Assembly (NCBI GenBank): GCA_905147135.1
Contig: LR990046.1
Span: 13,298,501-13,362,500 of the forward strand
DNA from: Blastobasis lacticolella
Lineage: Eukaryota > Arthropoda > Insecta > Lepidoptera > Blastobasidae
Direction: 5' to 3'
DNA: 64,000 bases
Shown: piece after piece, positions 12,130-27,100 of the stretch
How the letters are laid out: the number at the start of each line of letters is the position of its first letter
Position numbering within the stretch: the first letter of the stretch is position 1
Translations under genes and position numbers: made by a program
The notes under the pieces: model-generated
The model's input: the letters and a program-made list of their open reading frames with translations, nothing else
Told to the model about the DNA's origin: nothing
Database searches by the model: none

Positions 12130-15100
12130 ATGGCTCTGCATTGGCTGGTAGCGCTAAGCTGCGCATGCGCGCTGGCGGCACTGGCACATGGAGCCGCCGT
12201 GCCCACGACCGAGACCCTCGTTGTCACCAAGGATACCAATGATCAAGTAAGAAACCAGTTTTTTAGACACATAAAGTGGTAAACAAGATTACGGCTAAGC
12301 AGTTACGGTGCGTCACGAATGACGTCATTAATATGATTGAAAACAATTCGATGTGGTATTACCTACATACGTGCGGCGATTGTGACTGCGTCTGGTGCGA
12401 GGCCGACAACAAATGGGATGGCTGCATCGCGTCCAGGTGCGCGTTTAGCTCAGGGCCGTGACCTCTCTCTACCAGAAACTTGTCTCATTGATTGCGCGGA
12501 CAATGCAAGTCATCTATCCTTAGCACAGTGTAAAGTGGTGCGGATCTGATCAGGTCAACGCTTTGGGCTACAACCTCTAGGTCATTTGACATACTACCTT
12601 TCCAGTGACCATCAGTCATACGAGGTTCTTCCCATACTTCCTGGCAATATGACCGTAATACTCCCGCACTGTTCTGAGGAAGATGTGGAAAGCCTATCTT
12701 ATCGCAGTATTTTGCATCATCCTTCTCCAGCACCACATTTCCAAGTCTCAGCTCCACAGAGAAATATTGAAAAAAAAACCAAGGGCGAACAACACCGCAC
12801 CTTTTATAGAATATACAAGTAAAAGACAAGTCCGAGGAGTCCACCTGGATGGATACCACCGCCTTACACATGTCTGCTATCAAACAATAAACCTACAAAA
12901 CAATTGTTGCGCAACACGGGTCGCTCGACATCGCGCGATAATTTTGCTCTGGTATGACCAATTATAAACATGAGGCATGGCAGTTTAGTCCAACGCCTCT
13001 TCGTTCTTGATAATACGAATTACAGTGAATCGTAGCTGTTATTATGGGCGACAGTTACCGCTTCCCATCAGAGCCTCAAGACCAATTGCATTGTAAACGA
13101 ATCGCAGTCGCAGCTCAATCTCAGTTTTACGCGTTTTTGCGCCTTCAATCGCGCTAAGTAAATTAGCGGACTAGAGACCCAGGTTGGTTGGCTGCTCGTT
13201 TACTAGGATTGAATTAAAATAAATTAAGTTTAGTTACTGGGGTAGGCTCTCATGCACGCAGGTACATAGGTCACACTTTCACATGCCATCAGGTTATTGA
13301 AACAACTGGTCAATTGAAATTGGGGTCACGGTACGGTTCACTTGCGTATTGGTTTCGTAACACTTGTCGTTCAATATTTATAGATTATTATAGGTATTTA
13401 TATAGAATTCATTATTATTGCCACGCACTCATGTAATAACAACAGTTGTTTTTGTTTAACCCATTATATAGGAGAATCATCGTTTGATCGGTGCGTCGGT
13501 AGCCTAGCGGTTAGGGTATCAGCCTCAGCTGTTGCAGCCATGTACCAATGACTCTTTTCTGAGTTATGTACATTAGTTAAATACCAACCAATGCTCTTAC
13601 GGAGAGGGAAAAAATTGTGATGAAACCTGCACATTCAGGGGAGTAAATGTGTAACAATGATCCAATCTGGCCAGGTTTCCCTGATAGCAGAGTCACGGAG
13701 ATCAGATAGCAGTCGCTCCACTGTAAATAACTGATCTGGGATATCCTGGATCATATCAAGACGGACCCTGGACTCTCATGCGCGTGAGCACAACCGGGAT
13801 ATTAACGCCAAGTTTTTTTTAATCGTTTGGTCAGTGCGTGGTAGTTTTTAATTAACTCTGGAGACCGAGAGCGGTCTCGGTAAAATATTTACTCTATAAC
13901 TATCCAAATCACCGCGCCACTCAGTTTTGTTCTTATTTCGAGGTTTTCGTGACTGCTATGGCGGGTTCCTTTTCTTTAACATTGTAATACTCATCCAGAG
14001 CTCAGCAGCGCCGTCAAGCACAGCTTTACCCGAAGAGCCGACGACCGCCGAGCCGCCGCCGCCGATCAAGCTGACCACGATGGACGTGCGGTCGGAGGTG
14101 CGCCTGCGGTACGCGCACACCGCCGTAGTAGCGCGCGTGCGCAACCCCGCGCGCGTCGCGCAGGAAGCCGCCTTCAGGGTGCTGCTGCCCGACACAGCTT
14201 TCATCAGCGGATTCACTATGTGAGTAGAGTATGGAGCTGGAGACGAAGTCTTGGAGGAAACATAGTTGCAGTTGTCTTGTTTGTTGCCAACGCACGTTGT
14301 TGCCAACACAACCAGGCGCACGTCCTACCTTTGTTTGGAAGGATGGATTAATGTTTGAATGAATGTTTCTTGCTCCTTTACGCAAAATGTTTTGAACTGA
14401 ATTTAATGTAATTTTGGCAAGAATGTAGTTTGAAGTCCTGAATAGCATAGGCTATATTTTTTCTCATTCTATTCACTTCTACACAACTAACATAGATAGA
14501 TACCTAATCTCAATACGTAAGATTATAAACTAACCGTCTATCATAAAAGCTATTTGACGTTTATTAAACCTATTTTAGCTTAAATATGTTTTGTCTTTAT
14601 CTGTCGCTGTAATAAGTGAATTCAAAACATATTTTAGAAACGTCAAAGTTATTTAACGTTTCTAAAATTTAACGTAAATGACCTTGGTTACCGACATAGC
14701 CATAAGGATTGCCAGGCTAAAGTGGCAGTGGACAGGGCACATAGCTCGAAGAACAGATGGCCAATGGAGCAGTAAATTTCTCGAGTGGCGACCACGTACC
14801 GGAAGACGCAGCAGATGCTCCGACGACCTGGTAAAGATCGCAGGTACCAGCTGGATGCGGAAGGCACAGGACCCGCCTTTGTGGAGATCTCTAGGGGGAG
14901 GCCTATGCCCAGCAGTGGGTCTTTCGGTTGATTTGATGAATGCTACTTATGAAAAGCAATTCATGGTACCTACCAACATACAAGCCTCATCCTTCCATAT
15001 CATTTTTTGGTAAGAGCAAGATAAATCATGTTACAAACAATAACACAGTTTTCTAAGTAACCGTCTGTGTTTGACAAAGATTTCTAAAGATCTTTATGAA

Positions 15101-18100
15101 GTTTATAAATTTCTAGTAAGTATTCTTCTGTACCAAAGTCACAGACGATTCGGCTTAGCTCTGTCAAACGAAGCATGATTAAACCATTCACCAATTCTCT
15201 TAGCACTTAGCATTCTCGAGCGGTCATCGTACTTTACTACCTCTTATACTTTATGTATATTCACTACGATAGCTTACGCACTATAGCATTGTGAGTTTTA
15301 ATGTACTATCGCCATTGTAGAGATTGCCATTTGCCATTGTTAGCGGTGTAGAAAGTCTAACAGTAAACAACGTCCGTGTCACGACTATACTACACATAAG
15401 TAATTCACCCACAACGGATTAGCAATAGCAACGGATTTCTTTTCACAGGATCCTGGATGACAAGCCTTACAAGGCGTATGTGAAAGAGAAGGAGGAAGCG
15501 AAGCAGATTTACAATGATGCTGTCTCACAGGGCTTGGGTGCTGCCCATGTTGCTACGTGAGTAATTCAAATAACACGCCTGAATGTTAGATGTATTCAAA
15601 TTTATTCGAGTAAAGTTTGCGCGATATAGAGCTTGCCAATTTAAACAAAACTATTTAGTTTATAGCTATATTTACATGCCCCGCAACCCGACTGCCAAGC
15701 GTGGAGATTATGGCAATAACCTCCCCTTTCGTGGGAAAGGCCCTAAGTCCTGCAGTGGACTATTACGGGCTGTGATGATTATATTTACATAGTACATATT
15801 TACCTTGCCCAAGGTTCGATCTCGATATACAATGTACCTTAATTGTGTATCGAGTGTAATGACCGTACTTACTCTATAATCCGCCGGAGAATATGATAAT
15901 TTCATTTGCGATGCTAATGTCCAATCCGAAAAGGGACAAATCGTTGAAAAATGTCTACATTGAAAAACATCCAACCTGAAAAGTGCTTAATCTGATATGT
16001 CTCAATAATTTATACCCCTGTATCAAGTTTTTGACTTCATTAGCTTAGGATTTGATCTATACAACATACATATTATATATGTCTTTATAAGTTTATACAA
16101 TTTTGTAATTTCATCAAAAACTAAACCTAGCCACGAAAGTACAACGAAAAAACATTTTCGAATTTTGTAAAATTCGTTATGACAAAAAGCGAACGTCTAA
16201 TAAATCCCTTGTGGTACGCCTCACCCAATATTTAAAAAGTTGGAAACTACACCTTACACAATCTGATCCAACTTTGTTTAACTTACTTGTATGCCGAAAT
16301 TAGATTGAAACTTCAACGGCTTCTATCTGAGGAACCTGCTTCTAATATAGATAATGAAATAGGTAATTAAACCAGAACGCCTAAACCCCAACAGAGCCCG
16401 TGACTCGAATCACTTCACGGTGTCTGTGAACGTGGAGCCGAACACCACGGCCGTATTCAACCTGACGTACGAGGAGCTGCTCCCGCGCCGCAACGGGGTA
16501 TACAACCACGCGGTCAACCTGCACCCCGGCGCGCTGGTGCCCTCGCTCACCGTCACCGTGCACATCAAGGAGTCGCAGAAGATCACCGCGCTGAGGGTGC
16601 CCGAAGTCAGGACTGGTAATGAGGTCGACGCCACCGAGGATGATGCTCGTAAGTACAAACGACTCTTTACAATCTTTGCACAAAAATGTTTTAAGTAAAA
16701 TCATTGCTTAGCTTTCTCTTCGTTAAAATCTTTTACATAACCTACCAAATTCTTATCATTCACAGAAAACACAAAAGCTGTGATCGAGCGCAGTGATGAC
16801 GGTCGGGAGGCTACCATAACGTTCAAACCCGACCTCGACGAACAGCGGAAACTCAGAGACATTTATGCTGTAAGTAGTGTCTGGAAAGATAGTAGTGTGT
16901 AGATGGTAAAAGACCTAGAGGCGATAGCCGATCAGATCCTTTCTGCACTGTGCTGAGGACAGGGGAAGATGTCGTAATTTTGTCTGTGACAGGATTATGG
17001 GGGAGAAAGGTCACGACACTCAGAAATGAGGAATACGAACGTAGGAGGAGGAGGAGGGGAGTGTCTATTACGTGTTGTTGAGCCATCGCTATTTTTGATG
17101 TACGAGTAATTGGGTATGATTGTCGCCAATACAGACAAACTAAGATTTATAGGTGGAAAAGGGTAATGCCTCGTATCACTTGCCCTGGGTGTTGTGACCA
17201 GCAGACCAACGGTCCGACAGATTATCGTCGGATGTAATATTTATATGGCGAAATTTGCAACATGGAAACTTAAGATTTACGTATGGACGCCTTCGTTAGC
17301 GCCATCTGTTTATGAAGGTTTTTCAACTTTACTTTTCATGTTCTCGTAATGTTAAGTATAGTTCGGCTTCCTTATTGCAAAGATATTATGTCACTACTTT
17401 TAGGTGTAGGTAAACTTTCGATATGGGTATTTGTTAGAGCTAGTGATCAATTCGTAGCATAGACCTTAGAAAACGGGCCGGTTTGGTCTAAGGCATAGGT
17501 ACTAAATATTTTAATTTCTTTTCAACAGGAGAAATTGAAAGAGTCGCAAGCCCATCGTCCGCCTAGCTTCTACGGCTTTCAGGAAGAACCCACGCCGGCG
17601 CCGGAGGGCGTGCTAGGCCAGTTCGTGGTGCAGTACGACGTCGAGCGCAGCGATAAAGGGGAAGTGCTTGTAAGTAGTTACACCAAAAGTGTTTTATATA
17701 TTTTTCTTTATATATATCTTTTATATCTTTTCAAGTCTAGATAAGTAGGTACAGTAACTGAAACTCAAGGGAGAAGTTATTTTCTTTCGATGGTGTTACC
17801 AATTATAATAAGTTTTCTTGAAAATTTACTCGAGAAAACGAAGTGTAAGGCAGGAAAGTCAGCACGGGCGTAGCCAGGTTTTATTTTTGGGTACAAGATC
17901 AAAACATAAATATCGATCCGTAACTCCCCCCCCCCCCTTAAAATATGTGGTAATCTCCGGCAGTGACCAGGCTACCACAAACGACGACCTTCCCCTATAG
18001 TGCTAGGGGTTATAATCGTGGACAAATTCACATAACGCCCCAAAGCAAAGCTTGTTTTATGGGTGCTAGATAAACTACTTATATTCTTTTAAATACATAC

Positions 18101-21100
18101 TTATTATACATAGAACATCCAGACCCGTAATCTCGAAATTATTTCAATTTTGTTTCAATTGACTCGGGGTGAACATGATATCTAAATATAACAAAAACCA
18201 ATGACTGAGTGTGCGCAGCGAGCTCGGCTCGGAGTTTTTGGTATACCTACATATTGGCTCTTTAAATCCGAATTAAGTACGCATCGCGATTGGTGTGAAT
18301 ATTTAATAAATGAGAGAGCGCAGCGACCTCTAAATTTTTCAATTTATGGTTAGAACGAGCTGTAGCAAACTTATTAAAGAAGGAAGCATGTATGACAAAA
18401 TAGAAACTAGCATACCATCATTGTGAAAACAGGACACTGACGTCTCGGAAAGTCCTAATGCTCTCCTTCGTGTTCATTTCCGTCGTCGAATGTGCGGCGG
18501 CAAAATACGACTATGTAATTTTATCCGACTAATCAATTAATGTATTTATTGCATTCATGAGGTTACAAAAGATCTTACACTTTTAATTTACTTACGAGTA
18601 CATCATGAAATGGGTATGGCAAAATGTATTGTTTAAATTAATAATGGATACAGTTCTATGTAATTAGGCTTAATTTCAAAATATTAATACAATTATAAAT
18701 GTCAATCAATAATCAGGAAAGTTCAATTCATACATTCAATATTGATGTCATCCTATACCTATATGGAACATTATAATCATAAATTATCACATAAATGTAG
18801 TAATCAAACTTAATATTAACGCGTAGCTACTTTAATTAATTTTTGTCGTCAAAGAATTCCTTTACATTATAATAACCCTTTTTATATAAGAATTGCTTCA
18901 GTTTGCTTATGAATTAAATGCTAATCCTCGTATCGTTCGGAAGGTGGGTATATTTTTATTGCGCAGACGTACGGACTAGAGTGGTACATTGCCACTTTGT
19001 TTTTATTCAGTGACCGAGCCGCGTACCGATTATTGAGCCGCGCATTCTCGAATAGGCTTTCGTTATATCTTACAAACTTTGATATTACTAATCTTAAAAG
19101 GTGTACAATAACGAAGACAGGGTACCTAAAGGCTGTGGTCTACTCTATAGCGTCAAGTTTTCGATATTTCCTCTCTGAAGTTTCTTCGTCTCGAAGTCAC
19201 TTAAGTTCTTATTTTCTGGTCGAGGTTTACAGTATATTAATTACCCAGTACCTTTTGTAATGTATAGTAGTGAGGCACCACAAGGTTGCCCTCTACGATT
19301 CCTCCTCTATATCGACTCTTAAATATCCCTCTCTCACAAAGGTAAACGACGGCTACTTCGTGCATTTCTTCGCGCCAACGACGCTGCCGCCTCTCAGCAA
19401 ACACGTGGTGTTCGTGCTGGATACGTCGGGTTCTATGGCCGAGCGCAAGATAGTGCAGCTTCGAGAGGCCATGCAGACCATCCTCAGCGAGCTCAACCAG
19501 GGCGATTATTTCAGCCTCGTGTCTTTCGCCACCGGTGTGCAGGTGAGAGTGTAACATCATCACATACCGCATTGACGGTTATATAACAAAATGATACATA
19601 AAGTAATTAACTGATTATTATTTAAATTTTTAAGGTTTTCTCTAAATATTTATGTAACAGTAGTCCACCGCCGCACAACGACAACCTACAACCTAGTAAT
19701 TCTTTTGTATTTACGTCTCTCGAGTCGATGTTTATGGGACAAAAGCGTACCGCAAGGGTCTACCTTTGGCTCTACACTATTCCTTCTCTCTGTACTTCCA
19801 AAGCACAGAAATCTACTTTGATCAACTTTGTTTTGTATTTCTAGGTTCACGACCTAAGTGAAGCTGATAAGGAACCTCCTAAGACACAGTTCTACTTTTA
19901 CTATCATGAAATGCCCGCGCCAAAGCTCAGCCCGCCCAACCAGGCCACCCCAGAAAACATCGCCAAAGCCAAAGTGATCGTCAGCCGCCTGCTTGCCAAC
20001 GGCGGTAAGTACACAGATTGAAAACTTTTACCAACTTAACCAAGCTTCAATAATTTGCCATAAACTGAATCACTTACCTAATTAGTATTGACTTACTTAC
20101 CTACATATATACGTGACGTCACGTCCTTTTTCCACAGGAATAGGCAGATACCTAGTTGAAAGCCACATGAAAATCCGTTTAGTAGTTTTTGAGTTTATCG
20201 CGAACAGACAGGCAAATACGCGGCGTGAAACTTTTTTTATAATGTAGTGATTAAGTTAAGATTTTGGCGACAATGGTGATTTTGAAAACAAATTGATTTA
20301 TTAAAACAACAAAACCCATTTCAGGTACTAACATATACAGCGCATTAGACGTGGCTGCCAACCTCATTCAACAGGGCGTAGGCTGGAATCCTACCGAAGC
20401 ACCCACTACCTCCGCGAGTACTGTAGCCGCCCCGACCCCGAGCAACGACGCGCCTCACGCTGAGCCACAGAAGGCTGAAAATCCTGAGAAAGCCGAGAAA
20501 GTCGAGGATCAACCTACCACCGAAGTAGCTAAGGCTGCGGATGACAAGAGGGACGGTAAGAATAGACATACCTTGCCACAGTTTATTTACATTAGGCTGA
20601 CTCTTAGATACGACGGCTGATTGAGGTGTCCGTCTGCAACAGTACCAACTAACGCCTTATCTGCTTGAGGCTTGTCTCAGTTTGTCACAATAAAAGTGCA
20701 CCTGCAGTTTTGAATTTCCCTCACACGTAATGAAATACTTACTGTTTTAGAAGTAAAAACAAAACCTCATTAGGTATTTAGATTTTAACGTTTTTTTTTT
20801 TTTCAGAAGGCAAGACCCTTGAGCCCATCATAATCTTCTTGACGGACGGCGACCCAACCGTAGGCGTTGTGGATACTAAGCGAATTATCAGCCATCTCAC
20901 CGAAAAGAACACTGGCCCGAGGAAAGCTTCCATTTATGCACTTGCCTTTGGTAAGTACAGTAAAGTGTGTGTGTACATAGAACGTAGTCTATTATGAGTT
21001 GCCGGATCCCTCTTTTATGTGATACTAACTTGGAGACGGTCAACAAGCTGCCCTAACCGTGAGGGGGATACAGTTTTAGGCCATGACGGATCGATTACTT

Positions 21101-24100
21101 AAGATACGGAGGTTATTACTGTTTTGTGTGTCGTAGATAAAGTCGTAGTAATTACAATCTTTGTAAAGGTGCTTGCTACACATAATTAAGTGTAATACGT
21201 GGAAGAGGGAGTTACCAATTTTAGACGGGACCAAAATAAATTGGAACGGTATACCTATTCTGTAATTTCCTTAGGTAAGCCTGATGGGAACTTTATGGGT
21301 GGGGAAGAGACCAGGATAAATCAATAGATAAATTAAAACCTGAATTACAACTGTGACAACAAACACAAAATAAATGAAAAAGAAGCAAAGGCTTGTGTGT
21401 CCAACGAAAGTTAAAAGTTTAGGCTTGTGTGTCCAAAGAAAGTTTGAAATGTGTGAGAGGAAGAATTACAATCCTAAGCCGTGACCAGTATCAATTTGAA
21501 CATTGAAACGGGTGAGCGTTAACTAGGATAAGCTATAGCAGCTTTTGCACCCGAAAGAAATTTGATATGGGTGGGGGAGGGAGTTACAATATTAAGCCGT
21601 GACCACGATCCACTAATACCACTCGCTTGCCCCATAGAAACGTGTGGGAGAGTTACAATACTTTACCGTGACCAGGATAAACTGGAACGGCTAAAGAGTA
21701 CACCTTGTCATTATACAAAGCATATCTCTATATATTCGCTTGTTGACTCCGTTCTGAATATAGGTACTGAACTAATAAATATATTATTTTCAATTGTCGG
21801 CATTTAGCCTACACGACGTAGCTTCTATGAGTATTTCCATGCTTCAGGCGAGGACGCGGACCGCAAGTTCCTGCGCAAGCTGTCGCTGCGCAACGAGGGC
21901 TTCATGCGGCACATCTACGAGGCGGCGGACGCGGCGCTGCAGCTGCGCGACTTCTACCGCCAGGTGGCGTCGCCGCTGCTCGCCGACGTGCACTTCGTCT
22001 ACCCCAAGGAACAGGTCAGCCTCTACACGCCAATTTTTGTCATTGTCATCTTAGTAGTGTTAGACCTTGCAAAATGATTAATCAATTTAAAATATTTGAT
22101 ACTTCTAAAGTAATAACGTTACGTATAAAGTACAGCACCCAACGTTCTCGTGTTTTAGATCAAGGAGGGCTCAGTGACGAAACAGAAATTCCGCACACTG
22201 TACGCAGGCTCAGAGGCAGTCGTGGCGGGCCGCTACGAGGGCTCAGACTTCGCACCCCTCGTCTACGGTGTATGCGGCGTCAAGGACGACGACTCCAACT
22301 TGAGGGTTAGTAGGCGGCACGGTGTATGTGTTTAGAATACCTAGCTGTTTTTGTAAAAATATCTAGTCTTTTAACTGTATTTGGCTAGAGCGACTAGAAT
22401 AACTAAGCCATGTTTAGTCTAATAGTAATAATATTAACGTTACGTACCTATTTTTTTTCCATTTGTATGCGGTAAATATGCAGATCGGCTAGATCGGCTT
22501 GTATTTACACACACGCGTGCGACATAACCGAAGCTGTACAAAGCCGAACTAGCCGACACGTGCATTATTTTCCATATTTCACTGTACATGAGTTTGCTCT
22601 TATATCTGAGCTTGAGGCCAAAATGTGGTTATAAATTTTCTTACATTTAAGTGTCTAACCGTATTCCTTTCAGAAACGTTACGAGGTGTTGTCCCCCGTG
22701 TCCCGTGGGTCCGAGCAGTTCCTGCCTCTGGAGCGGCTGTGGGCGTACCTCACCGTGCAGCAGCTGCTGGACGCGCGCGACGCCGCCGACGAGGAGCCGC
22801 CCAAACAGGACGCGGACGACAAAGATGATAAGGAGGAGACGCCTGAGAAGAAAGCGTTGGCTATTGCGTTGAAGGTACCTCATACTGACTGAACTTTTAG
22901 TGGAGTTAATCAAGATATTATTCACACTTGGACGGACGCCGCAAGACTAGAAACATAATACGTTCGTGGGTAACATGAGCGTAGCCAGCATAGGGCAGGT
23001 GGGGGCAGCGGCCCTCCTCTGACAAGCTTTACGAACCGAAGGGCAGCTTATAAGAATAGAAAAAAGTTGCGATGCATCTAACTCGCTTCTTGATTTTCAG
23101 AGCCAAGTGCCAGTCTATAAATAAAGAGCTCGCTGCGCTCGCACATTCATTGGTTTCTGTTATTTTTATTATTGTCGTCCCAGCTCTTTTGAGCTAAATT
23201 TGAAAAACATCTAAAACCCCGGATTTAAAATCCGGACTAAAACATCGAAGAATCGGAGTTCGCTGAGCTCGCTTATTTATTAAGTAGTTTATGTTGTCTA
23301 ATCTTGACCCCAGATCGTCGCTCGCTCAGTCATTAGTTTGAGCTACGTTTGTCATGTTCATTCGCGAAATATTCGCTCGCTCATTTTATAATTTAGGTTT
23401 ATGTATTACGAATATTTAGGATTGAATAGATAAAATTCCAAATTTCTTAACTCACTCATTCATTGATTTTGATTATTAGAAACGTAATTACCCCAGATTG
23501 TTGGGGAGAGATAGAATATATATAAGAATCCTATCTAGGGAGCATGTAAAGTTTTTATAGTGAACGCATTGTGTGTCTGCCCATGTTCCGTCATAATGGC
23601 CTATCTTGAAAATCTAGTCATACAATCTAGCAAGTAATTATGTCCATCTCTAGCACCCAATATTTGGTAATATTGGGTGAAGAAGTCAATGTTATTATGA
23701 TGGTATCCTTCCCCCGCAGTACTCGTTCGTGACGCCGCTGACGTCGCTGGTCGTGGTGAAGCCGAATGCCACCAATGCAGTGGACGCCGAGTCCGTCGAC
23801 AAACAAAGTGAGTTCTACATCGTTGTCGCTAACATACCTAATCTAGGGAAATAGGTAACTATCATTAACATGCAGGATATTTTCAGTCATGATGTGTTTG
23901 AATTTAAAATTAAACTCTTAATTTATTTATTTCAGATGAAGGTAACGGCTTCGGCGTCTTACGTAAGTAACTAAATACCATTTAACATCTTTGTTAGTTT
24001 GTTTGCATAAGTGCCTGTTTAGGTACTTTACATTTAAAATAAAGACCTGAGTGGTTCAGTTGGTTAATATGCCGGTCGCAGAGGTCTCGTGTTCGATTCG

Positions 24101-27100
24101 ATTTTCTAATAAATATACATATAAAAAAAATATTAAAGTAGTTTATCAGTTATCTAACACCCATAACACAAGCTTTGCTTATTTAGGGGCTAGATGGCGC
24201 TGTGTTAATTTGTCCAAGCATATTATTATATTACATTTAATATGACAGTTTTTGCTAAGTGCAGAGAAATTATATTTGATGTAGGTTTGGCAAAGATTGG
24301 CAGAGTGGTGAATGAATAGAAGCCCTTTAGGTACTCCGATGTACTCTGATACTCCTCTAGGTACTCTGATGGTATTCCGGCGGTGGTGCTTAAAGTGTGT
24401 GCTCCCGAATTGTGTCCGGTACTAACGCGCCTTTCTGCACTCTCATACTCCACTGGGATAGTCCCGTCTTCATGGAAGACTGCCCACGTGCACCCTGTGC
24501 CGAAAAAGGGCGACAGATCAGACCCGCCGAATTACAGGCCTATCGCTATAACCTCCTTTCTCTGTAAGCTGATGGAGCGAGTTATAAACGCACAGCTCCT
24601 TGGTTACCTAGAAGAACACGATCTCTTGAGCGACCGTCAATATGGGTTCCGACATTGTCGCTCAACGAGTCTTCAAGTGTACCTACACACCGTTGGGCTT
24701 TAGCTGTTGAGAGTCAAGGTGAGGCACTGGCTGTTGGCCTGGATATAGCGATGGCGTTCGATCGGGTCTGGCATAGGTGTCTTTTATCGAAGTTACCATC
24801 ATACGGGCTTCCCGTGGGATTGTGCAAGTGGGTAACTAGCTTTTTGTCCAGCAGATGCATCAAATCGGTAGTTGACGGCTGTTGCTCCGATAGCTTGGAC
24901 ATTAATGCTGGTGTCCTGCAAGGCTCGGTGCTGTCTCCAACTCTGTTCCTCCTTCATATCAATGATATGCTGTCCATTGACGGCATTCATTGCTATGCGG
25001 ATGACAGTACTGGAGACGCCTTTTATACGGGTCGTGCGAATATCCCTCGTGCCATAGTGGAGGAAAGTCGCGAAGTACTTGTGTTTAAAATCGAGAGTTC
25101 TTTATCTAGAATCTCCGATTGGGGACGACTAAATCTAGTCCAATTCAACCCCACTAAGTTCACCGCCAAGAAAACTCCATTTGTTGTAGCTCCTCAGTTC
25201 CAGCGTACACCGCTTACCATCTCTAAGAGCATACATATCCTAGGTGTCGACATCTCCAGTGAGTCCAGTGACGTCCGTGGTCCGTGGAAGAAAAGGTCAA
25301 GCTCGCATCTAAAAAGCTGGGTGTGCTTAACAGATCAAAGCAATACTTCACGCCGGGGCAACGCTTTCTCCTTTACAAGGCTCAAGTCAGACCCCATCTG
25401 GAGTATTGCTCTCATCTATGGGCGGGAGCACCGGCATATCAGCTTGGTCCTTGTGACTCGCTGAGTCAGCGGAGGGATTTCGCTTTTTTCGAGATCTTTT
25501 TTTTCGACTGATTCAGATTTTTCCTTTACCTTTCTTGACAGAATGAACCAGAATCAATTTATTGTCCATCCTTTGTTTTTGACACCTAGTAGGTTGTTTA
25601 ATACTTACTTACTCTGTTTGTTGTGCAGCCCTAACGTCTAACTTCGGCTTACCCGGCCTTCCTGGACCGCCTGCAGCGTCTGCTTATCCGGCTTATCCCG
25701 CCTCCGCGGGCGGCTTCGCTCCACAGAGTGAGTATAATAAGACCACGCTAAGTCCGAATCGCTTATTAAAAAAAACCTCTGTATGGCTAGTTTTTAAATG
25801 TCGTAGAACGTCATTCATAAAAGTCATGACAAACAATTTGATTTCTGCAGGAATGTTTATTTTTGTGAATTATTAAAAATATTATTAAATAATGTGCAAA
25901 ACAATTAAAAAGGAAGTGCGGGAGATAATTTTCAGCATGATTAATAATTAAGACAAACTAAAAGTACAAGTTCAAGCTAATAGTGACTATGTAACTGAAT
26001 GATTACAAGAAGGACTGACAAGGACAGATTAACCCTAGATTAGTCATATCCACACTTTATAATTTTTACTACTGTCAGTCAATACGGACTTATTGTGGTC
26101 CTATTATACCTATATTTCAGTAACAGACATTTTTGATAAATCATACACAACATTTTAACCGGTAGATGATAAACCCTTAATAGTTTAATTGCAAGTTTTT
26201 AAATGGTTTCGAGTAAATAAACAAGTTTATTACATGTATACAAATTCTCTAAACGAATGAATACAAAGCCTCAGTGATTCTGACCGAAATTCTAAAAATC
26301 AAAATCGTTCCGACCTAATTATACCTACAAACAAATTGAATACCTTTTTACAAACCCTGGTAGCTTTCTCAAGTTTAACAAATAAATTAAATAGAAAAGA
26401 CTAATTTTCCTATTCGCACCTAGATTAGATATTGTGGTCAATCTATTATACCTATATTGCATGTTCTCCGGAAACCTGCGGAACTATGTATTTACTCTTT
26501 ACTACGAAGCCCTTAGTCCAAAGTTCTTGCTATGCGGTCGTAAAACCCTATCCTCCGCTTCGACAATTTTTCGAACGGAGGAGGGAGCATTCCGTTTAAA
26601 ACATATGCATAAGCCCTGCTTGCATTTGACAACAGCACGCATCAACACCCATTATTGTCATTGCCATAGGCATGTTCGCACAAGGCGCACTGCAGCCGCA
26701 GTTCGATGTTTTAGCCGAGGAGTCCGATGTGGAAAGCGCCGACTACTTCGAAGGTAACCACATAATTTCGAGATTTCCTAGCATTGTAAAATTGTACACT
26801 TTGTTTACTTGTTTGAATTTGCAATTTACACAATGGATGAACGCAATTATGTACTGAAAGAAATCTCGAAAATGAAATTCAGAGGCGCTCCTATTGGTGC
26901 AGTCACAACCTGTTTCATAAATCATTTAAAGAAAGGCATGTTGTGCTGAACTCACCTGGTGGGATAAGAATGGGAAGCCACAGGTGTGACTGCGCCATTA
27001 GGCTACCTACATTTTCATTTACATGTGAAGGTAGCTGCATAACAAATGAACTTATGTATTGGTCGCTTTACTGGTCAATTTTCCATGGATCTAAAGAAAC

